64,000 bases of DNA, from the NCBI GenBank assembly GCA_963827935.1, contig CAWHCN010000008.1, positions 248,001-312,000 of the forward strand, given 5' to 3'. This document shows positions 1-8,965 of the stretch, in pieces. The notes beneath the pieces were generated by a model, which was given only the letters and a program-made list of their open reading frames with translations, made no database searches and was not told where the DNA came from. The stretch comes from DATFNV01 sp963827935 (GTDB lineage Bacteria > Planctomycetota > Planctomycetia > Gemmatales > Gemmataceae). Within the stretch, counting starts at the first letter, position 1, and every line of letters starts with the position of its first letter. The translations under genes were made by a program, and so were the position numbers.

Positions 1-1226
1 AAGACCCACGAAATGTTCAGCGGCCGGGTGGTGGCCCTGCCGGACCTGCACACCATCGGCGCCTGCACCGGCCGCATGTTCGCGATGGTTTCCCCCTACG
101 GCACGCGTGGCGGGCAGCAGATGGCCCCGTTCAACTGGGCCCGCGTGCTGCGGCACGAGATGGTCCACATCTTCAACCTGGAACAGACCCATTTCCTGGT
201 GCCGCACTGGTACACCGAGGGGTTGGCCGTCATCAACGAGGGCTTCCCCCGGCCGCAGCCGTGGAACACGCTGCTGGTGAAGCGCGTGCCGGCCGGCGAG
301 TTGATGAACCTCGACAATATCGACCTGGGCTTCATGCCGCCGCGCAGTCCGGAAGACTGGCATATGGCCTACTGCCAGAGTCAGCTCTATGTGGAGTACC
401 TGAAGACGAAATTTGGCGACCCGGTGGTCGGCGCCCTGCTGGCCGCCTTCCGGGATGGACTCGATCCGGCCGCCGCGCTGGAGAGGGCCTGCAAGGTGGA
501 CAAGGCCTCGTTCGAGAAAGGCTACCGCGCTTACCTCGACGAGGTGGCCCGCGGCATCAAGAGCAAGCCGGCGGAGAAGGCCCTGTCGTTCACCAAGCTG
601 CGCGACGAGGTGAAAAAGGAGCCGGAGAACGCCGACCTGAAGGCCCGCCTGGCCGAGGCCTACTACAGCCGCGACAAGGCCGAGGCCCGCAAGCTGGCCA
701 AGGAAGTGCTCGCCGCCAAGCCGAACCACCCGCTGGCCTCCTACGTCCTGGGCCGTCTGTCCGAGGCAGCGGGTGACAAGGAGGAGGCGATCAGGCTTCT
801 GGAGGCCGGCCTGGACCGCAACAATCCCGAGCCGAAAGTGTTGCGCGAATTGACCAAGCTGTATTACAATGCGAGCCAGTTCGACAAGGCCGGCGATACC
901 GCCGAGCTGGGCCGCAAGGTCGAGCCGTTCGAGCGCCAGTGGCTGGTCGAGCTGGCCCGGGTCTACGCCCAGACCAACGCCCGCGACAAGCAGATCGCCG
1001 TGCTGAAGGACCTGGTGCCGACCGACGCGGACGATTTCGATAATCGCAAGCGGCTGGCGAAGATGTTGGCGGAGGCGGACCAGAACGCCGAGGCGGAGCG
1101 CTACGCCCGCCAGGCCCTGGAGATCGAGTTCCGCGACAAGGAAACGCAGGACCTGTACGAGAAAGCGCTGCGGCGCAGAACAAGAAGGACGAGGCGGATA
1201 AGTTCCGGACCATCGTCGAAAACTGA
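1..1226 (+). CDS. Metallopeptidase-like (peptidase MA type) protein with TPR repeats; 5' partial, frameshifted near the 3' end
   Basis: The frame is open to the left window edge, so the N-terminus is probably missing; the first in-window ATG is at 13. A gluzincin signature HEMVH followed about 20 residues later by TEGLAV gives the two metal-binding histidines, the catalytic glutamate and the third ligand. After the peptidase part (about residues 1-185) the protein is alpha-helical with degenerate TPR repeats, including KPNHPLASYVLGRLSEAAGD. The literal frame runs on to 1290 with an Arg-rich tail encoded by an intergenic palindrome. A one-base deletion near 1171-1175 restores a normal TPR-like end (ALAAQNKKDEADKF, stop 1224-1226). 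The substrate cannot be predicted. Confidence 0.75.
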
Positions 1227-1228
1227 AT

Positions 1229-1292
1229 GTTTAGCGGCGGATCGAAGATCCGCGTGTTATTCGACTTGCGGATCTTCGATCCGCCGCTAAAC
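1229..1292. repeat. GTTTAGC-family inverted hairpin pair (REPIN-like)
   Basis: Two perfect 25-nt arms (1229-1253 and 1268-1292) begin and end with GTTTAGC/GCTAAAC. Each arm contains its own hairpin, stem GCGGATC with loop GAA. It starts 2 nt after the restored stop codon of the upstream gene. Confidence 0.85.
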
Positions 1293-1302
1293 GGGACGCA
1301 CT

Positions 1303-1602
1303 ATGACCCTCCCCGACCTCCAGGCCCTGATCCGCGAAACCTACGATGCCAAGGATCGTCAGCGCGGCATCGAGGGGACCTTCATGTGGTTCATGGAAGA
1401 AGTCGGCGAACTGTCGGCGGCCTTGCGGAACGGCACGGAGCTGGAGCGAGCACATGAGTTTGCCGACGTTCTCGCCTGGCTGGCCACCCTGGCCAACGTG
1501 GCGGGTGTCGATCTGGAGCGGGCCGTCCAGGCTAAGTACGGTGGCGGTTGCCCCGGCTGTGGCGAGACGCCCTGCGTTTGCGATCGCGCGGAAAAACCCT
1601 AG
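1303..1602 (+). CDS. MazG-like nucleotide pyrophosphohydrolase
   Basis: This 99-aa protein has the all-alpha NTP-PPase pattern: EEVGELSAAL at about residue 31 (the EExxE metal site) and EFADVLAWLATLAN at about 52 (the second acidic ExxD site). The family hydrolyses (d)NTPs to the monophosphate and PPi, often for house-cleaning. The C-terminus carries a compact cysteine cluster, CPGCGETPCVC, which suggests a bound zinc and is an addition to the minimal MazG fold. It begins 10 nt after the preceding palindrome and stands alone. Substrate preference is unknown. Confidence 0.8.
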   Translation: MTLPDLQALIRETYDAKDRQRGIEGTFMWFMEEVGELSAALRNGTELERAHEFADVLAWLATLANVAGVDLERAVQAKYGGGCPGCGETPCVCDRAEKP

Positions 1603-1611
1603 GGGATACCA

Positions 1612-1673
1612 GATTTGCGATTGCAGATTGCAGATTGAAATCGCAGCCAATCGGCACTCTGCAATCGCAAATC
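1612..1673. repeat. AT-richer inverted repeat
   Basis: Arms GATTTGCGATTGCAGA (1612-1627) and its exact complement (1658-1673) flank internal partial copies of GCAGATT. It occupies the gap after the MazG-like gene and resembles the other intergenic palindromes in layout but not in sequence. Confidence 0.7.
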
Positions 1674-1697
1674 GGCAATCCAAATTGGATTCATCGT

Positions 1698-4181
1698 ATG
1701 CGTACCTTCAGCTTGGCCGGCCTGGTCCTGGCAGCCGCCGTTCTTCTGCCCCTGCGCGCCCCGCCCAGGAGCCGCGCGTCAAAATCACCGGCGTGCGCAT
1801 CGGCTATCCGGGCAGCATCAACCGCGCCCGGGGGACCAGTCAGGCCCGCGTCAAGTCCGGTGCCTGGGCACCTGTCTACGTCGACCTGGAAGTTCGCGAC
1901 GCCGCCCTGAATGCCGGCACCTATGCCCTCGTCGTCCGCACGACCGACAGCGACGACATGCAGAACGTCTATACCGAAAAGCGCTTTGCGCACGATCGAG
2001 GCAAACGAATCGCCCACCCTGATGGCCTACGTCCGTCTAGCCAGGAATGCCGCGGAAGTGGTCGTGGACGTCGTCAACGTCCGCACGGAGCAGCCCATCA
2101 AAAGCACGAAGATCAGCCAGGCCGACATCGACATTCTCGGTGCGGAGTATTACGGCTACCTGGCGATCGGCGACCGGGCGACCACACTCTACCGGGCCCT
2201 CAACAAGAAACAGGGCGTGGGAAAGGGCGGCGGCGGCATGGGTCGAGGACAGATCCTTGACGATCCGCAGCCCGCCGATGGACAGGATCTGGAGGACGGC
2301 AATCGCTTCTTCGCCCACCTCGACCAGGTTTCGCAGATGCCGACCACCTGGTTCGGCTACCAGTCGGCCGACACGGTCGTGCTGCTGACCAGCAAGCAGC
2401 AATTCGCCACGGACCTCAACTCCGGCAAGCAGGACGATCCGTTCGCGGTCCGCCGGGAAGCCCTGGCCGAATGGGTCCGCCGCGGCGGCAAGCTCATCAT
2501 CTCGGTCAGCCAGAACCACCAGGAGGTCAACCAAATCCTGGAGCAGATGAAGATCATCGACCTGACGATCGAGGGGCGGGCGCAGTTGCCGGCGTTGCCG
2601 GGCGTGACCCGGTGGGTCGGCAGCACCGCGCTGTTTAGGGGCCTCCAGCCCAAGGGACAGCCGGGGCCGATCGTCGAGATCGCCAAGCTCAAGCCAGGTC
2701 CCGGCGTGCAGGTGCTGGCTTACGACCGAGAAAACGCCGGGCCCGGCGCCTACCCGGTGATCGTGCAGGCCCCGTGCGGCCTGGGCCGCGTCATCGTCAC
2801 GGCGTTTGACCTTAACGAACCGCCCTTTACCACCTGGCGCGACGGCCGCGAGGCCTTCTGGACCAGGATCAAGGACCTGGTTGAGCCCGCCAACCTCGAC
2901 CAGGCCGCCAACAATGATCCGTGGGGAGGACGCGGCGGCTTCAACCAGAACAGCCCGGAACTGACCGGCAAGCTCGTCAAGAGTCTGGAAAACTTTCCCG
3001 ACGTCCCGGTCATTTCCTTCGGCTGGGTGGCCCTGTTCATCCTTATCTACATCCTCATCGTCGGCCCGCTCGATTACTTCTTCCTCAAGAAGGTGGTCAA
3101 GCGGCTGGAATTGACTTGGATCACCTTCCCCGCCGTGGTCATCGTCATCAGCGCGGTGGCCTACTTTGCCGCCTATTACCTCAAGGGGAACGACCTGCGC
3201 ATCAACAAGGTGGACGTGGTCGATGTGGATCTGCGCGGCGGGCATGTCTATGGCAGCACCTGGTTCACCCTCTTCAGCCCGCGCATCCAGAACTACACCA
3301 TCGGCGTCGAGCCGGCCACCGGCTGGGGGCCGGAAGAGACCGATCCGAAGAAGTTCTCACCGCTGGTCGGCTGGATGGGCCGACCGGAGGATACCTGGAA
3401 CGGCGGCCGGGGCGGCTCCCAGGGGCTTTTCCGCCGCGCTTACAATTACGCCCCCGACCTGTCCAAGGAATACAAGGACCAACCCGCCGGGGCCGGGCTT
3501 CTCGGCGTGCCCATCCAGGTCTGGTCCACCAAGTCGTTTTCCGCTTCCTGGTTCCACGTCATCAGGGAAGACGAGCTGATCGAGGCCCGCATAACGGCTG
3601 CCAAGGACGATCCCACCAAGCCGTCCGGCACCATCACCAGCCACTTGCCCGTCGAGCTGCGCGACGTGGTCTTCTTCTATCGGAACAATTACTATCCGCT
3701 GGAAAACCTGATTCCGGGCACCCCCCAGCGAATCGACGGGAAGATGGGCCAGAAGGGCAATCCGCAGACGTGGCTAAGCCAGGGCCTGGCGGGGCAAAAC
3801 CTGCCGGCCGGCAACAAGAAGAGCAGCCCGTATTACAACCAGGACCCGGCCATGCCGGTCGGTTCCTACATGAAGTCGATCCTCTTTTACAGCAATCAGG
3901 CCAACAACGTGCAGCAGGCAGGCACGCGGAATAGCGGCCTGCGCTCCCTCGACCAGAAATGGCGCATTGAGGATACCAATTCGAACGAACTGGTCGTCTT
4001 TGGCCGCGCGGTGCCTCCTCAGGGCAAAACCAACAACGGCCCCGCCGAGGAGGTCTCTCAGGGCGGACTGTCGGCCAGCAAGCTTTGGCTGGGCAAGCTG
4101 CCCGGCACCGGCAAGCGCGACCCGCTTGCCGGCACCCTGTCCCAGGAAACCTACGTTCGCATTTACATCCCAGTGAAATAG
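1698..4181 (+). CDS. Membrane-anchored protein of unknown function paired with an ABC ATPase (two frameshifts)
   Basis: After repair this is about 828 aa: a signal peptide (MRTFSLAGLVLAAAVLL), a large extracytoplasmic domain, two membrane segments at about residues 441-460 (VALFILIYILIVGPLDYFF) and 472-494, and a C-terminal soluble domain. The first 300 bases are split over three frames: a base is missing in the C-run near 1760, and a second shift lies near 1990 where YTEKRF should continue into TIEANESPTLMAYV. It is followed by an ABC transporter ATPase on the same strand, so it may be that transporter's accessory or permease-linked component. I do not recognise a named family. Confidence 0.65.
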
Positions 4182-4271
4182 CTCTCAGCTATCAGCCGTC
4201 AGCCCTCAGCCTGCCCCTTTCGCGGCCGGCATGAGGGATGGCTGATAGCTGACGGCTGAATGCTGAGAGCT
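4180..4271. repeat. Imperfect inverted repeat between the membrane protein and the ABC ATPase
   Basis: Arms of about 31 nt (4180-4210 and 4241-4271) start with AGCTCTCAGC and contain shuffled CAGCCGTCAGC/TATCAGC blocks. The left arm starts inside the upstream stop codon and the right arm ends 4 nt before the ATPase start codon. Confidence 0.75.
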
Positions 4272-4275
4272 ACTC

Positions 4276-5211
4276 ATGATCGAAACCCGCGACCTGACGA
4301 AAATGTACGGCGACCTGTACGCCCTCAACCGGCTGTCAATCAAGCTGGAGCGCGGCGACGTGTACGGCTTCATCGGCCCCAATGGCGCCGGCAAGACCAC
4401 CACCATGCGCATCCTCGCCACCCTGCTCAACCCCACCTGGGGCGAGGCGTCGGTGTGCGGCTACTCCATCTACAACGGCGCCAAGGAAATTCGCCGCATG
4501 ATGGGCTACATGCCCGATTTCTTCGGCGTTTACGACGACATGAAGGTGATCGAATATCTCGAATTCTTCGCCGCCGCCTACCGCATCAAGGGGCCGGAGC
4601 GGCGCAAGAAGTGCGAACAGGTACTCGAGCTGGTCGATCTCGGCTACAAGCGCGACGCCTTGGTGACCAGCCTGTCGCGCGGCATGACGCAGCGGCTGGG
4701 CCTGGCCCGCGTGCTGCTCCACGAGCCGCAGGTGCTGCTCCTGGACGAGCCGGCCAGCGGCCTGGACCCGCGTGCCCGCATCGAGATGCGCGGCCTGCTC
4801 AAGGAACTGCGCAACATGGGCAAGACCATCCTGGTTTCCAGCCACATCCTCCCCGAGCTGGCCGACATCTGCAACAAGATCGGCATCATCGAACGCGGCA
4901 AGCTCCTGTTCGACGGCGACGTGCAATCGGCCATCCGCCAGGTCCGCCAGCACACCGTCTACGACGTGCAGGTGGCCAACGGCCTCAACCACATGGCGAT
5001 GGAGCAGCTCAAGGGGCACCCGAACGTCTTCAAGGTCGAGGCCAACGACGAGGAAGACGCGCTGCGCGTCACCCTGAATGATGACGTGACCGACGGCAGC
5101 TTCATCGCCGAGTTGCTGGTGCGTAACGGCTTCCGTGTCAAGATGCTCCGCGAGGAGGAAATTGACCTGGAGGACGTGTTCATGGGGATCACGAAGGGGA
5201 TTACCAACTAA
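4276..5211 (+). CDS. ABC transporter ATP-binding protein
   Basis: This 311-aa ATPase has every nucleotide-binding motif: Walker A GPNGAGKTTT (about residue 38), Q-loop region near DFFGVYDD, signature LSRGMTQRLG, Walker B LLLDEPASGLDP and switch histidine SSHILPELAD. After the ATPase core, the last 80 residues form an accessory domain ending GITKGITN, as in CcmA/NatA-type exporters. No polytopic permease is adjacent. The preceding two-TM protein is the likeliest partner. Confidence 0.9.
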   Translation: MIETRDLTKMYGDLYALNRLSIKLERGDVYGFIGPNGAGKTTTMRILATLLNPTWGEASVCGYSIYNGAKEIRRMMGYMPDFFGVYDDMKVIEYLEFFAAAYRIKGPERRKKCEQVLELVDLGYKRDALVTSLSRGMTQRLGLARVLLHEPQVLLLDEPASGLDPRARIEMRGLLKELRNMGKTILVSSHILPELADICNKIGIIERGKLLFDGDVQSAIRQVRQHTVYDVQVANGLNHMAMEQLKGHPNVFKVEANDEEDALRVTLNDDVTDGSFIAELLVRNGFRVKMLREEEIDLEDVFMGITKGITN

Positions 5212-5243
5212 GTTTAGCGAACTGCGCCACGGGCAAGAAGAAA

Positions 5244-5516
5244 ATGCCTTCCGCCGATGCCCAGCAAATCGCCAAGGGACACGCTTGGTCGAAGCATGGC
5301 GCAGAATTCCCCGAGTTCTCAAGCGAGGCAGAACTTGCGGACCACATCGACAAGGTTATGACAAGCCCCTCGGCGACGAAGAACCTTGCGAAGGGTAGGA
5401 AAGCATTCTGGGACCACAAGTCAAAGACTCTCGTTATCCGAGACCCGAGCAGCCCAGATTTGGGTACCGCTTTCAGGCCCAAAGGCGGGGAGGCGTATTT
5501 TGATAACCTGAAGTAG
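5244..5516 (+). CDS. Putative stand-alone RNase-type toxin domain
   Basis: A 90-aa protein with GHAWSKHGAEFPEFSS near the N-terminus and TLVIRDPSSPDLGTAFRP near the C-terminus. This layout (His-containing start, central GR-x-A-x-WD, DPxxPDxGTAFRP end) resembles the small C-terminal RNase domains of CdiA/polymorphic toxins of the BECR fold. That is a pattern judgement, not a search result. Here it is a complete small gene with no secretion region, and a second small gene follows after 11 nt, as in toxin-immunity or toxin-antitoxin pairs. Confidence 0.45.
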   Translation: MPSADAQQIAKGHAWSKHGAEFPEFSSEAELADHIDKVMTSPSATKNLAKGRKAFWDHKSKTLVIRDPSSPDLGTAFRPKGGEAYFDNLK

Positions 5517-5527
5517 GAGGCACTCCA

Positions 5528-5753
5528 ATGCTGCAAGAAGACATCAACGAGAGTGGGGCCCGCGTGTTTCTGACGGTCGATGAGCTGCTGATCATTTCCA
5601 ACGCCCTCAATGAGGTATGCCACGGACTCGAAGATACCGGAGTTTGCGACGCGGCTGGGTGCCGGATACGATGAGGCGTTTCGTCTGCTCAAGAGCATCG
5701 GCGGTGTGTACGAGAAAGCTATCCAACACCCGGCTGAATCGAGGTCCAAGTAG
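5528..5753 (+). CDS. Putative immunity/antitoxin partner (frameshifted)
   Basis: The gene starts ATG at 5528, downstream of TAGGAGG. It encodes an acidic helical protein, FLTVDELLIISNALNEVCHG. A single-base deletion near 5637 breaks the frame; restoring it gives DTPEFATRLGAGYDEAFRLL and a stop at 5751-5753, about 75 aa in total. Its position 11 nt behind the toxin-like gene is the main reason to call it an immunity protein. No family is assigned. Confidence 0.45.
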
Positions 5754-5817
5754 TCCGAAAGAGATTCCGCCGTGAAACGCGCTCCCCTGCGTTGTCGCGG
5801 CTACACGGAACGCTGTC

Positions 5818-6801
5818 ATGCGAATTCTCGTTACCGGCGGTGCCGGCTACATTGGCAGTCATGCCGTGCGCCTGTTCCTCGCCCGCGGTCACGATGTCTG
5901 GATCTACGATAACCTTTGCTACGGCCATCGGGCCGCGGTGCCGGCGGAGCGCCTCATCGTCGCCGACCTGGCCGAGGAACAACGCCTGGACCAGGCCCTG
6001 GTACTGCATCGGATCGAGGCGGTCGTTCACTTTGCCGCCTTCGCCTACGTCGGCGAGTCCGTGCGCGACCCGGGCAAGTACTATCGCAACAACCTTGTCA
6101 ACACCCTGACCCTGATGGAGTGCATGCGCAGGAATGGGGTGTCTCGCATGGTCTTTTCCAGCACCTGCGCGACCTATGGCGTGCCGGAGCAGGTCCCGAT
6201 CAGCGAGGACGAGAAACAACTGCCGATCAATCCGTATGGGCGAGCCAAACTCGCGGTGGAGCGGGCCCTGGCAGATTATGCGGCCGCCTACGGCTGGGGC
6301 TACGCTGCCCTGCGCTATTTCAACGCCGCCGGCGCCAGCCCCGACGGCACCATCGGCGAGGATCACGATCCGGAAACGCACTTGATTCCGCTGGTGCTGG
6401 ACGTGGCTCTGGGTAAGCGGCCGCATATCGAGGTCTTCGGCACCGACTACCCTACGCCCGATGGCACCTGCATTCGCGATTACATCCACGTCGACGACCT
6501 GGCTGACGCCCACCTGCTGGCCCTGGAAAAACTGCAATCGGGGCAGGGCTTGTGCCTGAACCTTGGCATCGGGCGAGGCTACAGCGTGCGCGAGGTGATT
6601 CGCACGGCCGAGGCTGTGACAGGCAAGAGCATCGCCGTCAGGGAAGGGCCACGCCGGGCCGGCGATCCCGCGGCCCTGGTGGCCGATGCCCAGCGCACGC
6701 GGCAGGTGCTGGGCTGGACGCCCCGCTATGCGGAACTGCGGCCGATTGTGGAAACCGCCTGGCACTGGCACCGCACCCACCCGCGCGGCTACGGCCGATA
6801 G
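5818..6801 (+). CDS. galE: UDP-glucose 4-epimerase
   Basis: This 327-aa extended SDR enzyme has the Rossmann motif GGAGYIGS at residues 7-14, the catalytic YGRAK (YxxxK), the Ser/Thr site FSSTCATYG, and the GalE-typical YFNAAGA and PTPDGTCIRDYIHVDDL. It interconverts UDP-glucose and UDP-galactose using bound NAD, supplying sugars for cell-surface polymers. Length and motifs fit the family; substrate could extend to UDP-GlcNAc or pentose forms. It stands alone between the toxin-like pair and an SDR gene. Confidence 0.92.
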   Translation: MRILVTGGAGYIGSHAVRLFLARGHDVWIYDNLCYGHRAAVPAERLIVADLAEEQRLDQALVLHRIEAVVHFAAFAYVGESVRDPGKYYRNNLVNTLTLMECMRRNGVSRMVFSSTCATYGVPEQVPISEDEKQLPINPYGRAKLAVERALADYAAAYGWGYAALRYFNAAGASPDGTIGEDHDPETHLIPLVLDVALGKRPHIEVFGTDYPTPDGTCIRDYIHVDDLADAHLLALEKLQSGQGLCLNLGIGRGYSVREVIRTAEAVTGKSIAVREGPRRAGDPAALVADAQRTRQVLGWTPRYAELRPIVETAWHWHRTHPRGYGR

Positions 6802-6802
6802 C

Positions 6803-6839
6803 CGCTTGCGGCTTCGCATCACTTGCGAAGCCGCGAGCG
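6803..6839. repeat. GCGGCTTCGCA hairpin
   Basis: Arms CGCTTGCGGCTTCGCA (6803-6818) and 6824-6839 are complementary with one mismatch. A single unpaired copy of the same unit lies at 14050-14067. Confidence 0.75.
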
Positions 6840-6865
6840 ACCACCGAACCTTCTACAATCTCCAC

Positions 6866-7623
6866 ATGAACCCCTATGACCTCACTGGCCGCGTCGCGCT
6901 GGTCACCGGCGCGGGGATCGGCATTGGCCGGGCGGCGGCCCTGGCCCTGGCGGGAGCCGGCGCATTCGTCGGCCTCCACTACCACCAGAGCCAGCGCGAG
7001 GCCGAGAAAACGCTGGCCGACATCGAAGCCGCCGGCGGCCACGGCTTCCTGTTGCCCGCCGACCTGACCGTGGAGGACGAGGCGGTGGCTGTCGTCGGCG
7101 GGCTCGTCCGCGAGACAAACATCTCGACATCCTCTTCAACAACGCCGGGGCGGCCCTGTCGCGTGCCAAGATCGAGGATTGCCCGACCGACCTGTGGCGC
7201 CGCGCCTTCAACGTCAACGTGACCTCCGCCTTCTTCGTCACCCGCCAGGCGATCCCCCACCTGCACGCCAGCGGCCGCGGCAGCATCATCAACAACCTGA
7301 CCCTGTCGGTGCAAACCGGCAGTGCCGGCAGCGGTCCCTACGCCGCCGCCAAGGGGGCCCTGCACGTCCTCACGCGCACCCTGGCCCGCGAGTTGGCCCC
7401 GCAGGTGCGGACCAACGCCATCATGCCCGGCGTCATCGAAACCCGGCACCACGAACAGGTCAGCACGCCCCAGAAGCTGGCCGAATACCGCCAACAGACG
7501 CCCCTGGGCCGCAACGGCACCGCCGAGGAAGTTGCCCAAGCGGTGCTGTTCCTGGCGAGCGATGCATCGAGCTTCCTCAACGGCGCTGTCATCGACATCA
7601 ACGGCGGGCGGTTCCTGCACTAA
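6866..7623 (+). CDS. Short-chain dehydrogenase/reductase (frameshifted)
   Basis: After one repair near 7113 (RETN continuing into HLDILFNNAGAALS) this is a classical SDR of about 252 aa. It has the cofactor motif TGAGIGIGR, NNAG, a catalytic serine region with YAAAKGALHVLTRTLA (YxxxK) and the C-terminal SSFLNGAVIDINGG. These enzymes oxidise or reduce alcohols and ketones with NAD(P); the closest pattern is the FabG-like group. A frameshift through an otherwise intact catalytic domain looks like a sequence error. Confidence 0.82.
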
Positions 7624-7963
7624 GACCGTTCGGAAACAATGGAGGTGGCGGGAGCCGCCGAGCGAGTGGGGGAAGACCAACGTCCTGCGCGGTCGGATCC
7701 CCCGTTTTGGGAGGACACTGTTCCGTCCGAAGGATCCGGGTTGAACTGAAGTCGGGGGGGAATTCAGTTCAACCTGGCGCGGCGGCGCAATCCTTGTGCC
7801 ACCATGAGCTTGCGCCGACAGATCGCGCCCAAAAGCGCCAGGTTGAATAGAAGTCCGATGTACGCGGAGCGCCCTTAAGCCCGATAAAGATACCGATGCC
7901 GATCAACAATGACATGATAACCAAGGTCCGCCCCTGCCTCATTCTGTCCGAATGCGCTAAACC
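7624..7963. other. Gene-free 340 bp with inverted repeats
   Basis: No convincing ORF. Two inverted repeats are visible: GTTGAACTGAA (7740-7750) with its complement at 7763-7773, and AACCTGGCGC (7771-7780) with its complement at 7835-7844. The segment 7834-7857 is similar to 40993-41016, where AGCGCCAGG is followed by a GAATA core, so the unit is dispersed. Confidence 0.6.
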
Positions 7964-8965
7964 ATGATCGAGCTGACCCCCGACAATGTCCTCGATTACC
8001 TCCGCCAGTCCGGCCGGATCGGGGCGGGGCCGGCTCAGGTCACGCCGTTTGGCTGGGGCGTCTCCAACGCGGTCTTTCGCATCGAAACGCCGGAGCAGCT
8101 CTTCGTCCTCAAACAATCGCGCCCCCAACTCCGTACGCGCGACCTGTGGCTGAGCGACCTTGACCGCGTCTATCGCGAACAGGAGGTGATGGAGCTGTTG
8201 CACCCGCTCCTGCCCGAGCCGACCGTCCCGGTTGTGCTGTTCGCGGATCGGCCCAATTATGTCTTCGCGATCAGCCACGCGCCGTTGGCGTCGAAAGTGT
8301 GGAAGGAGTCGCTCCTCGCAGGAGAAGTGGATCTGGCCATCGGCGAGCATGCCGGACGGATTCTGGGGAAGATGCACGAGGCGACCGCGGCGAATCGGGC
8401 AGCGGTCGCGCCGTTCCGCGATCACACCGCCTTCGTGCAACTGCGCGTCGATCCGTTCTATCGCCGCGTGCAAGAACGCCGTCCCGAGTTGGCCGCCGCG
8501 GTCGCCCCGCTCATCGACCAATTGCTCTCGGTGAAGGAGGCGCTCTGCCACGGCGATTACAGCCCGAAGAACATCCTGACCCATTCGCACGGCTTCACGC
8601 TGGTCGATTACGAGACGGCTCATTTCGGCGACCCGACCATGGACCTGGGGTTCTTCCTCAGTCATCTGATGCTCAAGGCCCTGAAGCTCTGCGATGAGCG
8701 GGAGCGCTATTTCGGGCTGACACGGACGTTCTGGCGCGGCTATGCGAAGGAGGTGCGATTTCGTCCCATCGGCGAACTGGAGGCGCGCGGCTGCGGACAT
8801 TTCGCGGTGTGCCTGCTGGCGCGGATCGACGGGACGAGTCCGGTCGATTACTTGCAGGAGGAATCGAAACGCGAGGCGGCGCGGCGAAGCGGGCGGCGCG
8901 TGCTGCTGGATGGCCTTCGTGCGTGGGAAGACGTGTTGTCCGTTTGCGATGAGGAGTTCCCATGA
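7964..8965 (+). CDS. APH-family phosphotransferase (aminoglycoside/methylthioribose kinase type)
   Basis: This 333-aa protein has the APH fold: a glycine-containing N-lobe GWGVSNAVFRIE, an ATP-anchoring lysine in LFVLKQSR, the catalytic loop HGDYSPKN (Brenner motif HxDxxxxN) and the metal-binding VDYETAHFGDP. The family phosphorylates small hydroxyl compounds such as sugars, choline or antibiotics. The stop overlaps the start of the following enolase-like gene by 4 nt (ATGA), so the two are translationally coupled. That points to a phosphorylated intermediate passed to an enolase-type step and makes a resistance role less likely. Confidence 0.75.
   Translation: MIELTPDNVLDYLRQSGRIGAGPAQVTPFGWGVSNAVFRIETPEQLFVLKQSRPQLRTRDLWLSDLDRVYREQEVMELLHPLLPEPTVPVVLFADRPNYVFAISHAPLASKVWKESLLAGEVDLAIGEHAGRILGKMHEATAANRAAVAPFRDHTAFVQLRVDPFYRRVQERRPELAAAVAPLIDQLLSVKEALCHGDYSPKNILTHSHGFTLVDYETAHFGDPTMDLGFFLSHLMLKALKLCDERERYFGLTRTFWRGYAKEVRFRPIGELEARGCGHFAVCLLARIDGTSPVDYLQEESKREAARRSGRRVLLDGLRAWEDVLSVCDEEFP

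Noticed and set aside
1227..1683. Short ORFs over the 1229-1292 palindrome
   Set aside because: They are produced by the palindrome and run opposite the MazG-like gene or in other frames.
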